Shown here piece after piece: positions 1 to 11,200 of a DNA stretch of 64,000 nt (positions are counted from its first letter, which is position 1; the number at the start of each line of letters is the position of its first letter). The notes beneath the pieces were generated by a model. It was given only the letters and a program-made list of their open reading frames with translations. It was not told the DNA's origin and did not search any database. The stretch is from Begonia masoniana. Taxonomy: Eukaryota; Streptophyta; Magnoliopsida; Cucurbitales; Begoniaceae. Location of the stretch: contig CM039511.1 in assembly GCA_022432975.1 (NCBI GenBank), positions 19,680,557 through 19,744,556 on the forward strand, in the 5' to 3' direction. The position numbers were made by a program, and so were the translations under genes.

Positions 1-730
1 TTTTCCTTTAATGCATTCAATACAGACATTAAAATCCGTAAAATCAATGGAATTTAAAATTCCATCCGACACAAGTCGTTCAACTCTATTTCTAGAGATG
101 TGACCTAAGCGCTTGTGCCACAATGCACCTGAATTATCATTATTTAGCTTTCGTTTTGTACCTTTTGATTCAACATTGAGGGTTTCATAATATGAAACAT
201 TTGTATCAAGCAAATAGAGATTGTCATATTGCATTAGTGAACCAGTTCCAACAACATTAGAATTAATAGATAACATAAGCTGATTGTTTCCAAAAGAACA
301 AGTGTAACCAAATTTGTCCAAATAACAAACAGAAACCAGTACTTAGCAACAATATAAAATGACCAATTGCTTCCACTTCTACCGACTTTCTATCGCCCAC
401 ATAGATACTTCTTTCAGCATCACTTGGCTTTCGGTAGCTCAAGCAACCTTGCATTGAAATACTGATGTTAGTAGTAGCACCGGAATCTAACCACCAAGTA
501 TTTATAGGTACTGAAACTAGGTTAACTTCAAAACAAACCAAATTAAAAAATGTACCTTTCTTCTCGCGCCACGCGCGATACTTGGCACACTCCTTCTTCA
601 TGTGTCCGGGTTTATTACAGAAGAAACAAATGTCACCACCTTTATGTTGTTTCTTCTCACTCGGACCCGCAACATTCACATTCTTTCTTTTCTTGCCCTT
701 GTCCTTAGAGGTGCTTGCCAGATGAGCACA
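1..730 (-). pseudogene. Duplicated Copia-0 segment (zinc knuckle, protease, start of integrase) with a 55-bp deletion
   Basis: This stretch repeats 1114-1890 almost base for base. It encodes the knuckle CFFCNKPGHMKKEC and the protease motif WWLDSGATTNIS. Near 330 it lacks about 55 bp present in the other copy. The missing piece is bounded there by two copies of aaatagaaacca, so the deletion looks like slippage between short direct repeats. At about 731 it is fused to integrase sequence (RSDRGGEYYGRYDGSGE-like, frame broken). The segment probably continues left of the window. Confidence 0.85.
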
Positions 731-734
731 TTCA

Positions 735-2511
735 TGCTTGGAGGCCCGACTGGTGTACTGTTGAACGATACCACACTCCTCTAGGTATTTGGCAAAACGC
801 CCTGGACGTGTTCACCCGGAACCATCGTACCGACCATAGTATTCACCACCACGATCGGACTTTATTTGCTTATCCTTTTGTCGAGTTGATTTTCAACTTC
901 AACCTTGAATGACTTGAACACCAGTCCAATGTTTGAGCCTTTTCATGAATAAGAAAATATCTATGCATATCTCGAAAAATCGTCTATGAATGATACAAAG
1001 TAACGTTGACCATTCCAAGAAGGTGTTGGAAACGGTCCACAAACATCCGTATGTATCAATTCTAAGACTTCCGTAGCCCGATATGCACCTAATTTCTTGC
1101 TTTTGGTTTGTTTTCCTTTAATGCATTCAATACAGACATTAAAATCCGTAAAATCAATGGAATTTAAAATTCCATCCGACACAAGTCGTTCAACTCTATT
1201 TCTAGAGATGTGACCTAAGCGCTTGTGCCACAATGCACCTGAATTATCATTATTTAGCTTTCGTTTTGTACCTTTTGATTCAACATTGAGGGTTTCATAA
1301 TATGAAACATTTGTATCAAGCAAATAGAGATTGTCATATTGCATTAGTGAACCAGTTCCAACAACATTAGAATTAATAGATAACATAAACTGATTGTTTC
1401 CAAAAGAACAAGTGTAACCAAATTTGTCCAAATAACAAATAGAAACCAAATTCCGTCTAAATGACGGTACAATAAAAGTATCCATTAAATCCAAATAGAA
1501 ACCAGTACTAAGCAACAATCTAAAATGACCAATTGCTTCCACTTCTACCGACTTTCCATCGCCCACATAGATACTTCTTTCAGCATCACTTGGCTTTCGG
1601 TAGCTCAAGCAACCTTGCATTGAAATACTGATGTTAGTAGTAGCACCGGAATCTAACCACCAAGTATTTCTAGGTACTGAAGCTAAATTAACTTCAGAAC
1701 AAACCAAATTAAGAAATGTACCTTTCTTCTCGCGCCACGCGCGATACTTGGCACACTCCTTCTTCATGTGTCCGGGTTTATTGCAGAAGAAACAAAGGTC
1801 ACCACCTTTATGTTGTTTCTTCTCACTCGGACCCGCAACATCCACATTCTTTCTTTTCTTGCCCTTGTCCTTAGAGGTGCTTGCCAGATGAGCACTTTCT
1901 GTCTTCTTTTGCATCAATCTCTCTTCCTCTTGGACACAGTGAGAAATCAGTTCATTCAAACTCCATGTTTCCTTCTGACAGTTAAAACTGACCTTAAAGT
2001 GGTTGAACTGAACCGGAAGAGAAATCAGAATGAGATGCACAAGTAAATCCTCGTGCAAATCCAGCTTTAGTGCCTTCAATTTCGAAGCAAGATTAGACAT
2101 CTCCATGATGTACTCCCTTATGTTTCCCTTGCCCTTATACTTCATTGAAATCAAGCTCTTTAAAATAGTGCTTGTTTCAGCCTTATCGCTTTTGGCAAAG
2201 CGCTTCTCGATTTCTGCAAGGTAATCCTTGGCATTGGTGGTGTACTCAGACACTGCACCCCTAAACACCTCCGGAATGGCGCGCTTGATGATCATCAGAC
2301 TCATGCGGTTGGAGCAATCCCACTTCTCAAATCTAGCTCTCTCTTCAGAGGAGCTAATTGCCGTAGGAGTAGTGGATTTCTCCGTCCGAATTGCAAGGTC
2401 CATGTCCATGCACCCGAGAACTATCTGAATGTTCTCCTTCCAGTCCTTAAAGTTAGTACCATTAAGGACCGGTGCTGAACTTAGGTTGGCAGAAATATTA
2501 GCAACATTCAC
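735..2511 (-). pseudogene. Copia-0 gag-protease-integrase coding region (3'-truncated)
   Basis: A 516-codon frame runs from ATG at 2511 down to 961. It has an N-terminal Copia gag domain (LNGTNFKDWKENIQIVLG), a CCHC knuckle (CFFCNKPGHMKKEC, about residues 238-251), an aspartic protease with DSGAT (about 285), the GAG-pre-integrase segment (LWHKRLGHISRNRVERLVSDG) and the start of the integrase core ending DFSRYA. After the stop, integrase similarity continues with frame breaks to about 735 and then ends at the chimeric junction. The rest of integrase, reverse transcriptase and RNase H are absent here, so this copy cannot encode a full polyprotein. Confidence 0.88.
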
Positions 2512-3625
2512 TGAAAAAGAACATTAAAAATAAATAAATAACATGCTCACAACCATAATTATCAATAAAATTCAAAAATAATTGGCAAATCTCATCTCAA
2601 GATACCTAGCGCACCATTAATTTCAAGTCTTTGGACAGTAAAATTAACTGCAAGTGATACTCTTGTTGTAATAATCAAACACTAACAATAATGCATGACA
2701 AATAACAAACCCCTCTTTGGATTGATTTATTATTCTCATGTAAAATCCTTATAATTGTTACGTGTTTACTATCACAGGTAATTATGTAGTCCGGCCAACT
2801 ATTAATCGTCCTTTGGGCCGATTAATAATCGCATGAACTTACACAATTACAACATTCAAAATTTATCATGAATAATCTACATAAGAGAGGTCACTTTGGC
2901 GACTTCTTATTTCAATTTATCCAATCAGAATGATGAACCATAATTACTTTATTATAAAGTATGCCAATTAAATGAATTCAATCGAATTAAATAAATAATA
3001 ATATAAAATAAATAATTCCAAGGAGTGAATCTTAATCTCAATCACTAAATCCTTGGTCAAAGAAGAGGAAGTGTTCATGACGTTGCAGCAGAAAGTCACA
3101 AACAAACATTTTTAAAAATTCTAGGTGGGTTGTAGAGTTGCAACAGAGAGAGAATTTAGACTTACAGCAGAAACCCACAAACAATATTTAAAAGAAACAA
3201 AATCTCACAATTTCCTCTCTCTAGCTTTTTCTTGTATTCTTTAATGATCGAAAATTATAATAAATTTCCATCAAAAAAGGGTCCTTGATAAAGAAAACTT
3301 GATTTAATTCTGGGAAGGCTGAATCCTTCCACCATTGAAGACCAGAAGAGAGAGGAAACTATTCTTGCGAGAGACAGCAGTGAAATAAAAAACACAAACC
3401 ATGACGCAACGACGTTTTTGAATCTTTATCGGGCAACAGAGAAACGACAAAGCAATGAGAGAAAAAAAAAATATATGCACTTTTAACCCATAACAGTGAG
3501 TGACGATTTCTTTACTTTTAATCGATCAATAGCATATGGGCTCCATCAACAACAGAGAGAAAATTCGTTCGAAGATCACAACCAAAATTAATTTTTATCA
3601 TCCTCAAATCAAGAACAAGATTAAA
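2512..3625 (-). other. Copia-0 untranslated leader
   Basis: This 1.1-kb AT-rich stretch lies between the primer-binding site and the gag start. I see no open frame of note. It contains a short stem near 2790-2835 (gcc/ggc-flanked attaatcg and cgattaat) and scattered A/T runs. It is best read as the 5' leader of Copia-0. Confidence 0.6.
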
Positions 3626-3640
3626 GGCTCTGATACCAAT
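3626..3640 (-). other. Copia-0 primer-binding site
   Basis: On the minus strand this reads ATTGGTATCAGAGCC. It contains TGGTATCAGAG, the usual plant tRNA-iMet complementary primer site, directly after the LTR end. Confidence 0.85.
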
Positions 3641-4309
3641 TGTTAATTAGATCTCTAGAATTACTGAATCCCAAACAAAACCACACCAGAGAATCACAGA
3701 TCTGTTCTTGATTAAATATAAAGAGGAAAGCGGAAGCGTACCTGAATCTTTAGCCATGACTAATCGTGGTTTTGATCTTCCAGAATGTAGAATTCCTTAG
3801 GGTTTCCAAAACTCTCTCTGTTGATGGGGATACGAAGAAATACCTTGATTAAATATAAAGAGGATTAGATCTCTAGAATTACTGAATCCCAAACAAAACC
3901 ACACCAGAGAATCACAGATCTGTTCTTGATTAAATATAAAGAGGAAAGCAGAAGCGTACCTGAATCTTTAGCCATAACTAATCGTGGTTTTGATCTTCCA
4001 GAATGTAGAATTCCTTAGGGTTTCCAAAACTCTCTCTGTTGATGGGGATACGAAGAGATACCTTTTCACTCTACATTTAGGGACCATAACCTAATTGCCT
4101 ATTTAAAGCAATTATAAAACTTTTGCCTATTTCTAATTTGGCCCATTCATCAAATTAGAAATTCCACATATGGTATCCACAATAAATATTCATGACATTT
4201 ATGCCCTAAGTCAAATTCCTTATTTCAAAATAGACCACATAATATTTGACTTAATATAATTGATGACCATATACATTCATTTATATATAAGTGTCCCAAA
4301 ATTCTAACA
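3641..4309 (-). repeat. Copia-0 5' LTR (669 bp) with internal 218-bp tandem duplication
   Basis: On the minus strand it starts TGTTAGAATTTTGGGACAC and ends CTAATTAACA next to the primer site, a typical Copia LTR. About 200 bp is present twice (3646-3846 and 3864-4064, period 218), differing at only a few bases. The join reuses a short gattaaatataaagagga segment found inside the unit, so the duplication likely arose by slippage or recombination between short repeats. Confidence 0.85.
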
Positions 4310-5256
4310 AGACTTTTTCAAACTCAGCTTTTTTGTCATCTCTAAAAGTAGGTAGTTGAAGTAAAACAATTGTTATTTAAAAATAAATTAATTAAGAAAT
4401 ATTTTATTTAATTTAAAATTAAAACAAAACTGGTTTCAAATATTTTAGTTCAATTAATTACTTTGACAAATACAAATGAATGATGTGACTAAAAAATTCT
4501 CAAATCATAAAGTTTGAGCCCCCAAAAAAAAAAAAAATTTAATGAAGTGTATTGCGTCACGGACCAGCACCTAAGGCGGGGCCTTGTCCTATATTAATTT
4601 AAAACTGCATGGCTTCTCGTTGAAACTTGTGTTCTCATCAGTCTCTCATATTCAACACAATAAGCTGTCCTCTACCAATCAAACTTTCACAATCCATTTA
4701 AAGAATATTCAAAGTTTTTTCTAAAATTACCCAGAAAGAAGAAGAAGATAGACTGCAGCTGGTTTCCACCATTTTATGTTTTGTTTCATTGCAGGGATTG
4801 CTTATTTGAAGAATATTCAAAGTTTTGAGATCTAATATGCAAGAAAATGACAAGGGAGTGATGGGTTGGCTAATCTTTCTAGTTGCAGAGAATCTCTCTG
4901 CGAGGGGACTCATCGGAAAACCGAGGTTTCCGATCATCTTCATCTTCCCGCCAAACGGAGACTTCATTGGAAAAAAAAAACACCAAATTCCCATAAAACA
5001 GTCAGCAATCAGTCAAATAAAATGTCAAAAAATTGAATCAGAAAATATAGAATTTATTGCCATGAAGAACAAACCAGTGGCTTCTCCTTCGCTCCATCCA
5101 AGAAAACAAGCTGACAAAAACAGGTAGAACGTACCAAAAAAGACTCACGAGAAAGCATAAAATAACTCCACTCTCGCAACCAATTACTGCCTTCTAAATG
5201 GTCCTCACTCGCTCCAACTAATTCATCTTTAATTTCATAAACAGGACTGCTTCAGC
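4310..5256. other. Upstream region of the GDSL gene
   Basis: This is about 950 bp of AT-rich sequence between Copia-0 and the GDSL gene. It presumably contains the GDSL promoter. A weak TATA-like string (cataaaataa, about 5155) lies about 120 bp before the start codon. There is a poly-A run at about 4513-4526. Open frames at 4698-4994 (minus) and 4825-5127 (plus) overlap one another and show no recognisable domain, so I do not call them genes. Confidence 0.4.
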
Positions 5257-5283
5257 TTGTGCTGCAAAGCCAGTGATAGAGAA

Positions 5284-8200
5284 ATGGCTTTTCTCCATTT
5301 TTCTGTAATTTTTCTGCTCGTCTTTTTCTCTCATCCTCGCCATGCCCATTCCCAGTGCAAGAAAAGGGCAGTCATTTTCAACTTCGGCGACTCTAATTCT
5401 GATACCGGAGGCCTCTCTTGCGGCACTGGACTCAACTTTGGACTTCCCATTGGACGTATCTTCTTCCCCAAACCATCAGGAAGATTATGTGATGGACGTT
5501 TGATGATTGATTTTCTCTGTAAGTTGCCTTTGATTCAGGACCTGCAGCTGCTTTCTGTCAGTATTTTTGAGGCGTTTAATTGTTTTTTTCAATCAGGTGA
5601 AAGTGTGAAGACTCAGTATTCGACTCCATATCTGGAATCTATGAGTCCAAACTTCACAAATGGAGCTAATTTTGCTATAAGTGGCTCGTCTACGCTGCCT
5701 AGATTTCGCCCGTTTAATCTCGATGTTCAAGTTCTTCAATTTCTTCGATTTCGATCCCGGTCTCTTGAGCTGTCGGCGAAGGGTTAATTAGTTTTGGTCC
5801 TTAAATCTTGTTTTTCTCATGATTTGAGTGTTGTTTTTATGATTATTGTTAATCTGATATGCAGGCTATGAAGATTTGGTTGATGAAGAAGGATTTGAGA
5901 ATGCATTATACATGATTGACATTGGACAGAATGATCTTGCTGCTGCTTTCACTTATCTCTCCTTCCCACAAGTCATCCAGAAAATCCCATCGTTCGTTGA
6001 TGAGATCAAAGATGCCATTCTGGTGAGTCTCTCCTCCAATTTTTATATTAAACTCTCTATCAAAGTGGTGTCGACCAACCAACTCAGACCATAAAATTGA
6101 ACCGAACCGTTGGTTTGGTTATTTGCATATGAAATTGGTTGTTTCCCCTGTTTGTTAGAACCAAACCAAACCGCTTTATTTGGTTCGATATGGTTGCTTC
6201 ATGAGTTTTGAATAGATTTCGGTTGGATACCGAGAAGATTTGAAAACCACACACAATTGAGTACTGGAAATGCATTGTATTTATAGAATATTTCTTACAT
6301 CTTTACAATAGGAAATAAATTACATAAAAAGAGAAATAAATCATATACAAATATACATCTCTATAATAATAGAAAATAAATATAATTACGGGTAAGGATT
6401 TTGGATTATCTTTGAGAGAGAATTTTGGAGTATCTTCATAAGAGAATCTTAGAGAATCTTTAACACCCTTGCAAGCCGAGCGAGGATTTGAACACACGCG
6501 AAGCTTGGAACAGAAGAAAACAAAAAATGGTCGAGAGACACTCTTCGTGAAAACATCAGCAATCTGTAAAGAAGAGAGAACGTACTGAGTACGTATGGTG
6601 CCGGCAATCACAAGCTCACGAAGAAAATGATAATCTAAATCAATGTGTTTGGAGCGCTTGTAAGGAACTGGATTAGAGTTGAGAAGTATTGCACTTTTAT
6701 TGTCACAAAGTGTAACACCCCGAGTTATCTGAACCCGGTTCGTCACACAATGCCCGTACATGACTAAAAATTTCAACCGTATATATATATTTTTTTTTAA
6801 AAAACTTGCAGCGGAAATCGTTTAAGCAAAAATAGAATTAACAAAGCTATAAAAACAATGTTAAAATAATCGTTGGAAATATTAAGAAGTAATCGGCCAA
6901 TAAGAAATAGAAGTTTAAATTGAAATACTTGAGATGCTACGGAGGTCAAACGGATCTACCGATTAATAAAGTCAACGGAAGAAGCAGAAACAAGAAATAG
7001 AAGGCTTCTGCCGATGACGTCAGCCAAATAAAAACAAGGACATCTCTCGATAGACTGTATCTACCGGTGACTAAACGACAAAATACACTCTACATCTTCC
7101 GATGACGTCAGCCAGATGATTTCCTTCATCAGATCGGCTTTGTTCTACATCCACCGGTGACTAAACGACAAAAGTCCTCCTACATCTACCGATGACGTCA
7201 GCACGCATCTGCCGATAAGTTTACTGAGACATCATCCGATAGACTTAACTACATCTTCCGATTGGGTAAGCTGCATACGTCGGTCACTAAACGACAAATT
7301 CTCTACTCATATCCTTCGATAGACACATAACTATAACCCGACATCTACCGATAGACTTCAGACAACAACTCAACCTTCAGAAAAGAATTTACTAACTTCA
7401 CAGAAACCATTCAAAAACATTTCAAACCATTGCATTACTAAAATCCAGTGAGTGTCATCATTAAATTCCAACAGAATACTATCAACAGGAAATTCTCGAA
7501 ATCATATTCAAAACACTGAAAACACTACTGTCATAAAAACTCAACATACTTAAATTGAAACACTGTCAACTAAACTATCACACCAACAGACATCAGTTAA
7601 TCCGCCTCATCAGTATACTAGTTCGAGACAGAGAAGTGCTCCTCCAACCCCATCTATTCGTCAGTAAACTCAGGGAATTCACCTGCAGTGTCCTCAACAC
7701 CTACATCACAAAACTCATCTATTAGCCTAGTGCTAAGTAAGTAAAGCAGTAATGAAATGAGTTGCTGAAACATAAATTCCTAAACATGCAATTTCTACTT
7801 TCTCATCTCAGTTGCATACACATACGTTCATAAACTGATCTGATCCCTTGGTTCCCTTGGGAGTGAGATCAATTCTCCTAATGTCATACATCCTCTACTC
7901 GATTAAGGGGCGGATGAATTCCCTTAATAGCTGATCTGATCCCTTGGTTCCCTTGGGAGTGGGATCAATTCTCCCAATGTCATACATCCTCTACTCGATT
8001 AAGGGGCGGATTAGTTCCCTTAATAGTTTGTCTGTCACATTCAGGTCATACCTTACCATTCTTACATGGAAATTCATTTTCGTAATCTTTCAAAAACATG
8101 ATGCATGACATACAAAATCATTCACAAGATGCATAACCCTACTGTTTTGTGATGTAGGCCCCAAGACACATGCATACTTTACTTACCTGGCTCTCCTGGA

Positions 8201-11200
8201 AATGCTCGGTTACAACTACTCCAGAAGCTCGCTCACCTAAGGTCATGACAGTACATTAATCCAACTCTTACTAAACCTTACCAAAAATCAATAATATGTT
8301 TGAGGAAATCGATTTGAAACTCTGCTACCCGTGGATTCCCATTTATCACCAAGAACCTGAACCCACCCTCAATCACAGAAACCTCGAAATCTTCACATTG
8401 TATTCTCTCAGTAAACTAATCGCTAAAATGCAAGAAAACAAGACTTACCTAGGTTGAAGGAGAATCGGGCGAGAGAATCGTCTAGAGAGTTCTACTGCTC
8501 GAGCTGAAAACCGAAAGAGGGAAATAGGGAAATGTGGCGGCTACTCTCACTAGACTTTTCCTTAAATAGGTTATCCACTATGTAAAATTCTAATTACCAT
8601 CATGCCCTCGCCTGATCATTTATTAACCTAATCAATAACTCCCCCAACCCTTCTATAAAGTACATCATTAATAATAAATTAAATTTTGGTTTAATGGAAC
8701 CGGGTGCTACACAAAGTAGGAGTGGTGAAGTCGGAGAAGTGACATGCAAGTCACTAAGAAGATGTCATAACCAAAGAAACTCAAAAACAGTGGCGGCAAA
8801 AGCACAATATTCAGATTCACAGCTGGATCGAGAAACAGTGAGTTGTTTCTTTGCACTACAAGAAACAAGATTATCACCAAGGTAGATAGAGTATCCTGAG
8901 GTGGAACGACGAGTGTATGGACAACTAGCCCAATCAACATCAGAGTAGGCATAATAGAAGTGGAAGCAGAAGTTGTAAATGTCGATGAAGAGTGCCCTTG
9001 ACATAACGAAGAATACGCTTGACAGGTCTTTAGTGGGAGAATGCAAAAATTGACCAACGAAGTTGACAGAGTGAGCAAGATCAGGCATGGTGATCGTCTG
9101 ATATTGCAATGCACCAACAAGAGAGCGATAAAAAGTAGCATCTCTAAAAGAATGACCATTTGCAGAAAGATGTTGGCCAACAACCATGGCTTGTGGTGAT
9201 AGGTTTGCAATCTAAAAGTTGAGCACGACAAGGATGTCTCATGCATACTTAGTTTGGCTGAGAAAAAGACGATTTGATGTAGATGTAGCCTCAAGACCCA
9301 AAAAATAGTTGAGAGAACCCAAATCTTTGACGGCAAACTCTGCGTAAAGTTGGCAATTGAAAGCACCAAGAAGATAGTGATCATTACCCGTAAGAATAAT
9401 ATCATCCACATATAAGAGAAGATAAATGAGATGATGTTGATGACTAAGGACAAATAGAGAGATGTCAGCACGACTACAAGAAAATCCAAGCTTGGATAAA
9501 AAAGAGCTAAAGCATTGAAACCATGCTTATTTCAAACCATATAGAACTTTCTTGAGCTTACAAACATGATTAGCGAAGCGAGGGTTTACATAACTAGGAG
9601 GTTGCTCTATGTAAACATTTTATTGCAGTACACAATTAGGAAAAACATTTTTTACATCAAGTTGACGGAGAGGCCAACCATGAGTAACTACAAGAGAGAG
9701 AATAACACGAACAGTGGATGCCTTGATCACTGGGCTAAAAGTATCAGTATAGTCAAACCCAGAGAGCTGACAATAATCCTTTGCAACAAGACGAACTTTG
9801 AAACGGTCAATAAATCCATCAGAGAAATACTTAGTTTGAAATAACCACTTATAGCCCACAATATTTGTGTTAGAGGGACGCAACACCAGATCCCAAGTAT
9901 GATTAGTATGAAGTGCATTGATCTCATCATCCATGACAGCAAACCAAGCAGGATTCTTAGTAGCGGTCTTAAAACAGCGAGGTTTTGAGGTGGAGAACAA
10001 AGCATAAAGAAGCCTCGAAGTATGCTGACTAAGATAGGCAGGATAGCATGGTCGAAAGACGCATGCTTTTGCTCAAGTGACCATCGAATGTGATGAAAGG
10101 GAGACATCATGTGGTGGATCAGTATGAATTGAACGCATGAGGCTCGTAGGCTGACCATATGGATTGACAAAATCTTATTGAATAGGTGGCTGATTATCTG
10201 AAATAGTAGTCGAGTCGTGCAAAATTTGTATGGGCTCAACAAAATTATTAGTACAGAGATGACAATTAGAAGATTCAGACTGAACAACATGGTAAGATAT
10301 ATCGTGTGATGACAATGGGGCAGCAGAAGAAGATAAAAGGTGATTTTTATAGAACTCATTAAAATTAGAATATTCTAATGCAGTTATGGGTTGAATAGGA
10401 GAGTTAGGAATGAGGGAAAAATAAGTTTTATCAAAGCGAGCATGACGAATAATATAAATTTTGATGGTGATTGGGTCTAGTCGACGGTAACTTTATATGA
10501 AGGGCAATATTCTAAAAAAAAATACAAAGAATGCTAGGAGGAGAGAATTTATTAGAAGCATAGTCACATATGCAAGGAAATACTTGACAACCAAATGGAT
10601 GAAAATTTGTGTAGTGAGGGGTCTTACCATATAAGATTTCAAAGTGAGAGATACCTCTAAAATTTCAGTAGAGCAACTATCATTTGTGGAAAAATGAAGT
10701 TTATCATTTTTTGCAAGTTGACATGTGGAACAAAGAGAGGGACTAGGTAAGATAGAAGTAAGTTAAAAGTGCCCTTTTTTTATTTAATAAAGAAATAACA
10801 GAATGATTTACAAGTCAAAGACGTGCATGCTGTAAATCATAAGATGAAGTGAGAGAAGATTTATTAAGGAGATAGATAAAAGCATATTTGCCACTTTCCA
10901 ACACATAGAGACCTCCATCATGTTTGCATGTTGCCAAAACTTTTCTTGTGATTCGGTACTGAATGAAAAAAGAAGAATTAGTAAAGATAACTTGTAAGGG
11001 AAAATCCAAAGTTAACTTACAAATGGATAAAAGATTTTTGGTAAAACATGGAACAACTAAAACATCAATCAAAGACAAATTACAAAAAGAATTTTAGGTT
11101 CCTACATGAGTGATTGGTAAAGAAGGTCCATTGCCAACTGAAAATCCACAATCAGTTATGCAATATTACACAGGATATCATACAAGGATATTTGTGTGAC

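Larger units (their letters stand above)
1..4309 (-). mobile_element. Ty1/copia element (Copia-0), 5' part; 3' end off the window
   Basis: Read on the minus strand, this is a Copia retrotransposon with its 5' LTR at 3641-4309, a primer-binding site beside it, a leader of about 1.1 kb, and gag-protease-integrase coding from 2511 downwards. The order LTR, PBS, gag, zinc knuckle, protease, integrase is directly visible. Reverse transcriptase is not reached. Instead, at about 731 the sequence jumps back to the zinc-knuckle region and repeats the segment to the window edge. The element lies about 1 kb upstream of the GDSL gene in the opposite orientation. Long open frames and the near-identity of the repeated segment suggest a fairly young element. 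The lineage within Copia is not assigned. Confidence 0.9.
6465..11133 (-). pseudogene. Copia-1 pol remnants (protease to RNase H), split by a solo LTR
   Basis: Pieces of Copia pol are recognisable on the minus strand. GAG-pre-integrase-like sequence is at 10815-11133. Reverse transcriptase sequence at 9620-10000 shows the lead-in NHTWDLV and the [10 protein letters not shown] segment. The later reverse transcriptase/RNase H part is at 8712-9500, with [20 protein letters not shown] and ESEY, continuing at 6465-6705 with [13 protein letters not shown] and the KHID motif. The integrase core appears largely lost between about 10360 and 10815. Numerous stops and frameshifts rule out function. The solo LTR at 6711-8711 interrupts the RNase H segment exactly, with caaag duplicated. 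Confidence 0.85.

Noticed and set aside
3626..3640. tRNA gene fragments (TGGTATCAGAG) at 3626, 19991, 28855, 44988, 49046 and 63126
   Set aside because: These are primer-binding sites next to LTR ends. No cloverleaf or full tRNA sequence surrounds them.
4698..5127. Two small ORFs (4698-4994 minus, 4825-5127 plus) upstream of GDSL
   Set aside because: They overlap each other on opposite strands, lack domains and lie in the likely promoter region.
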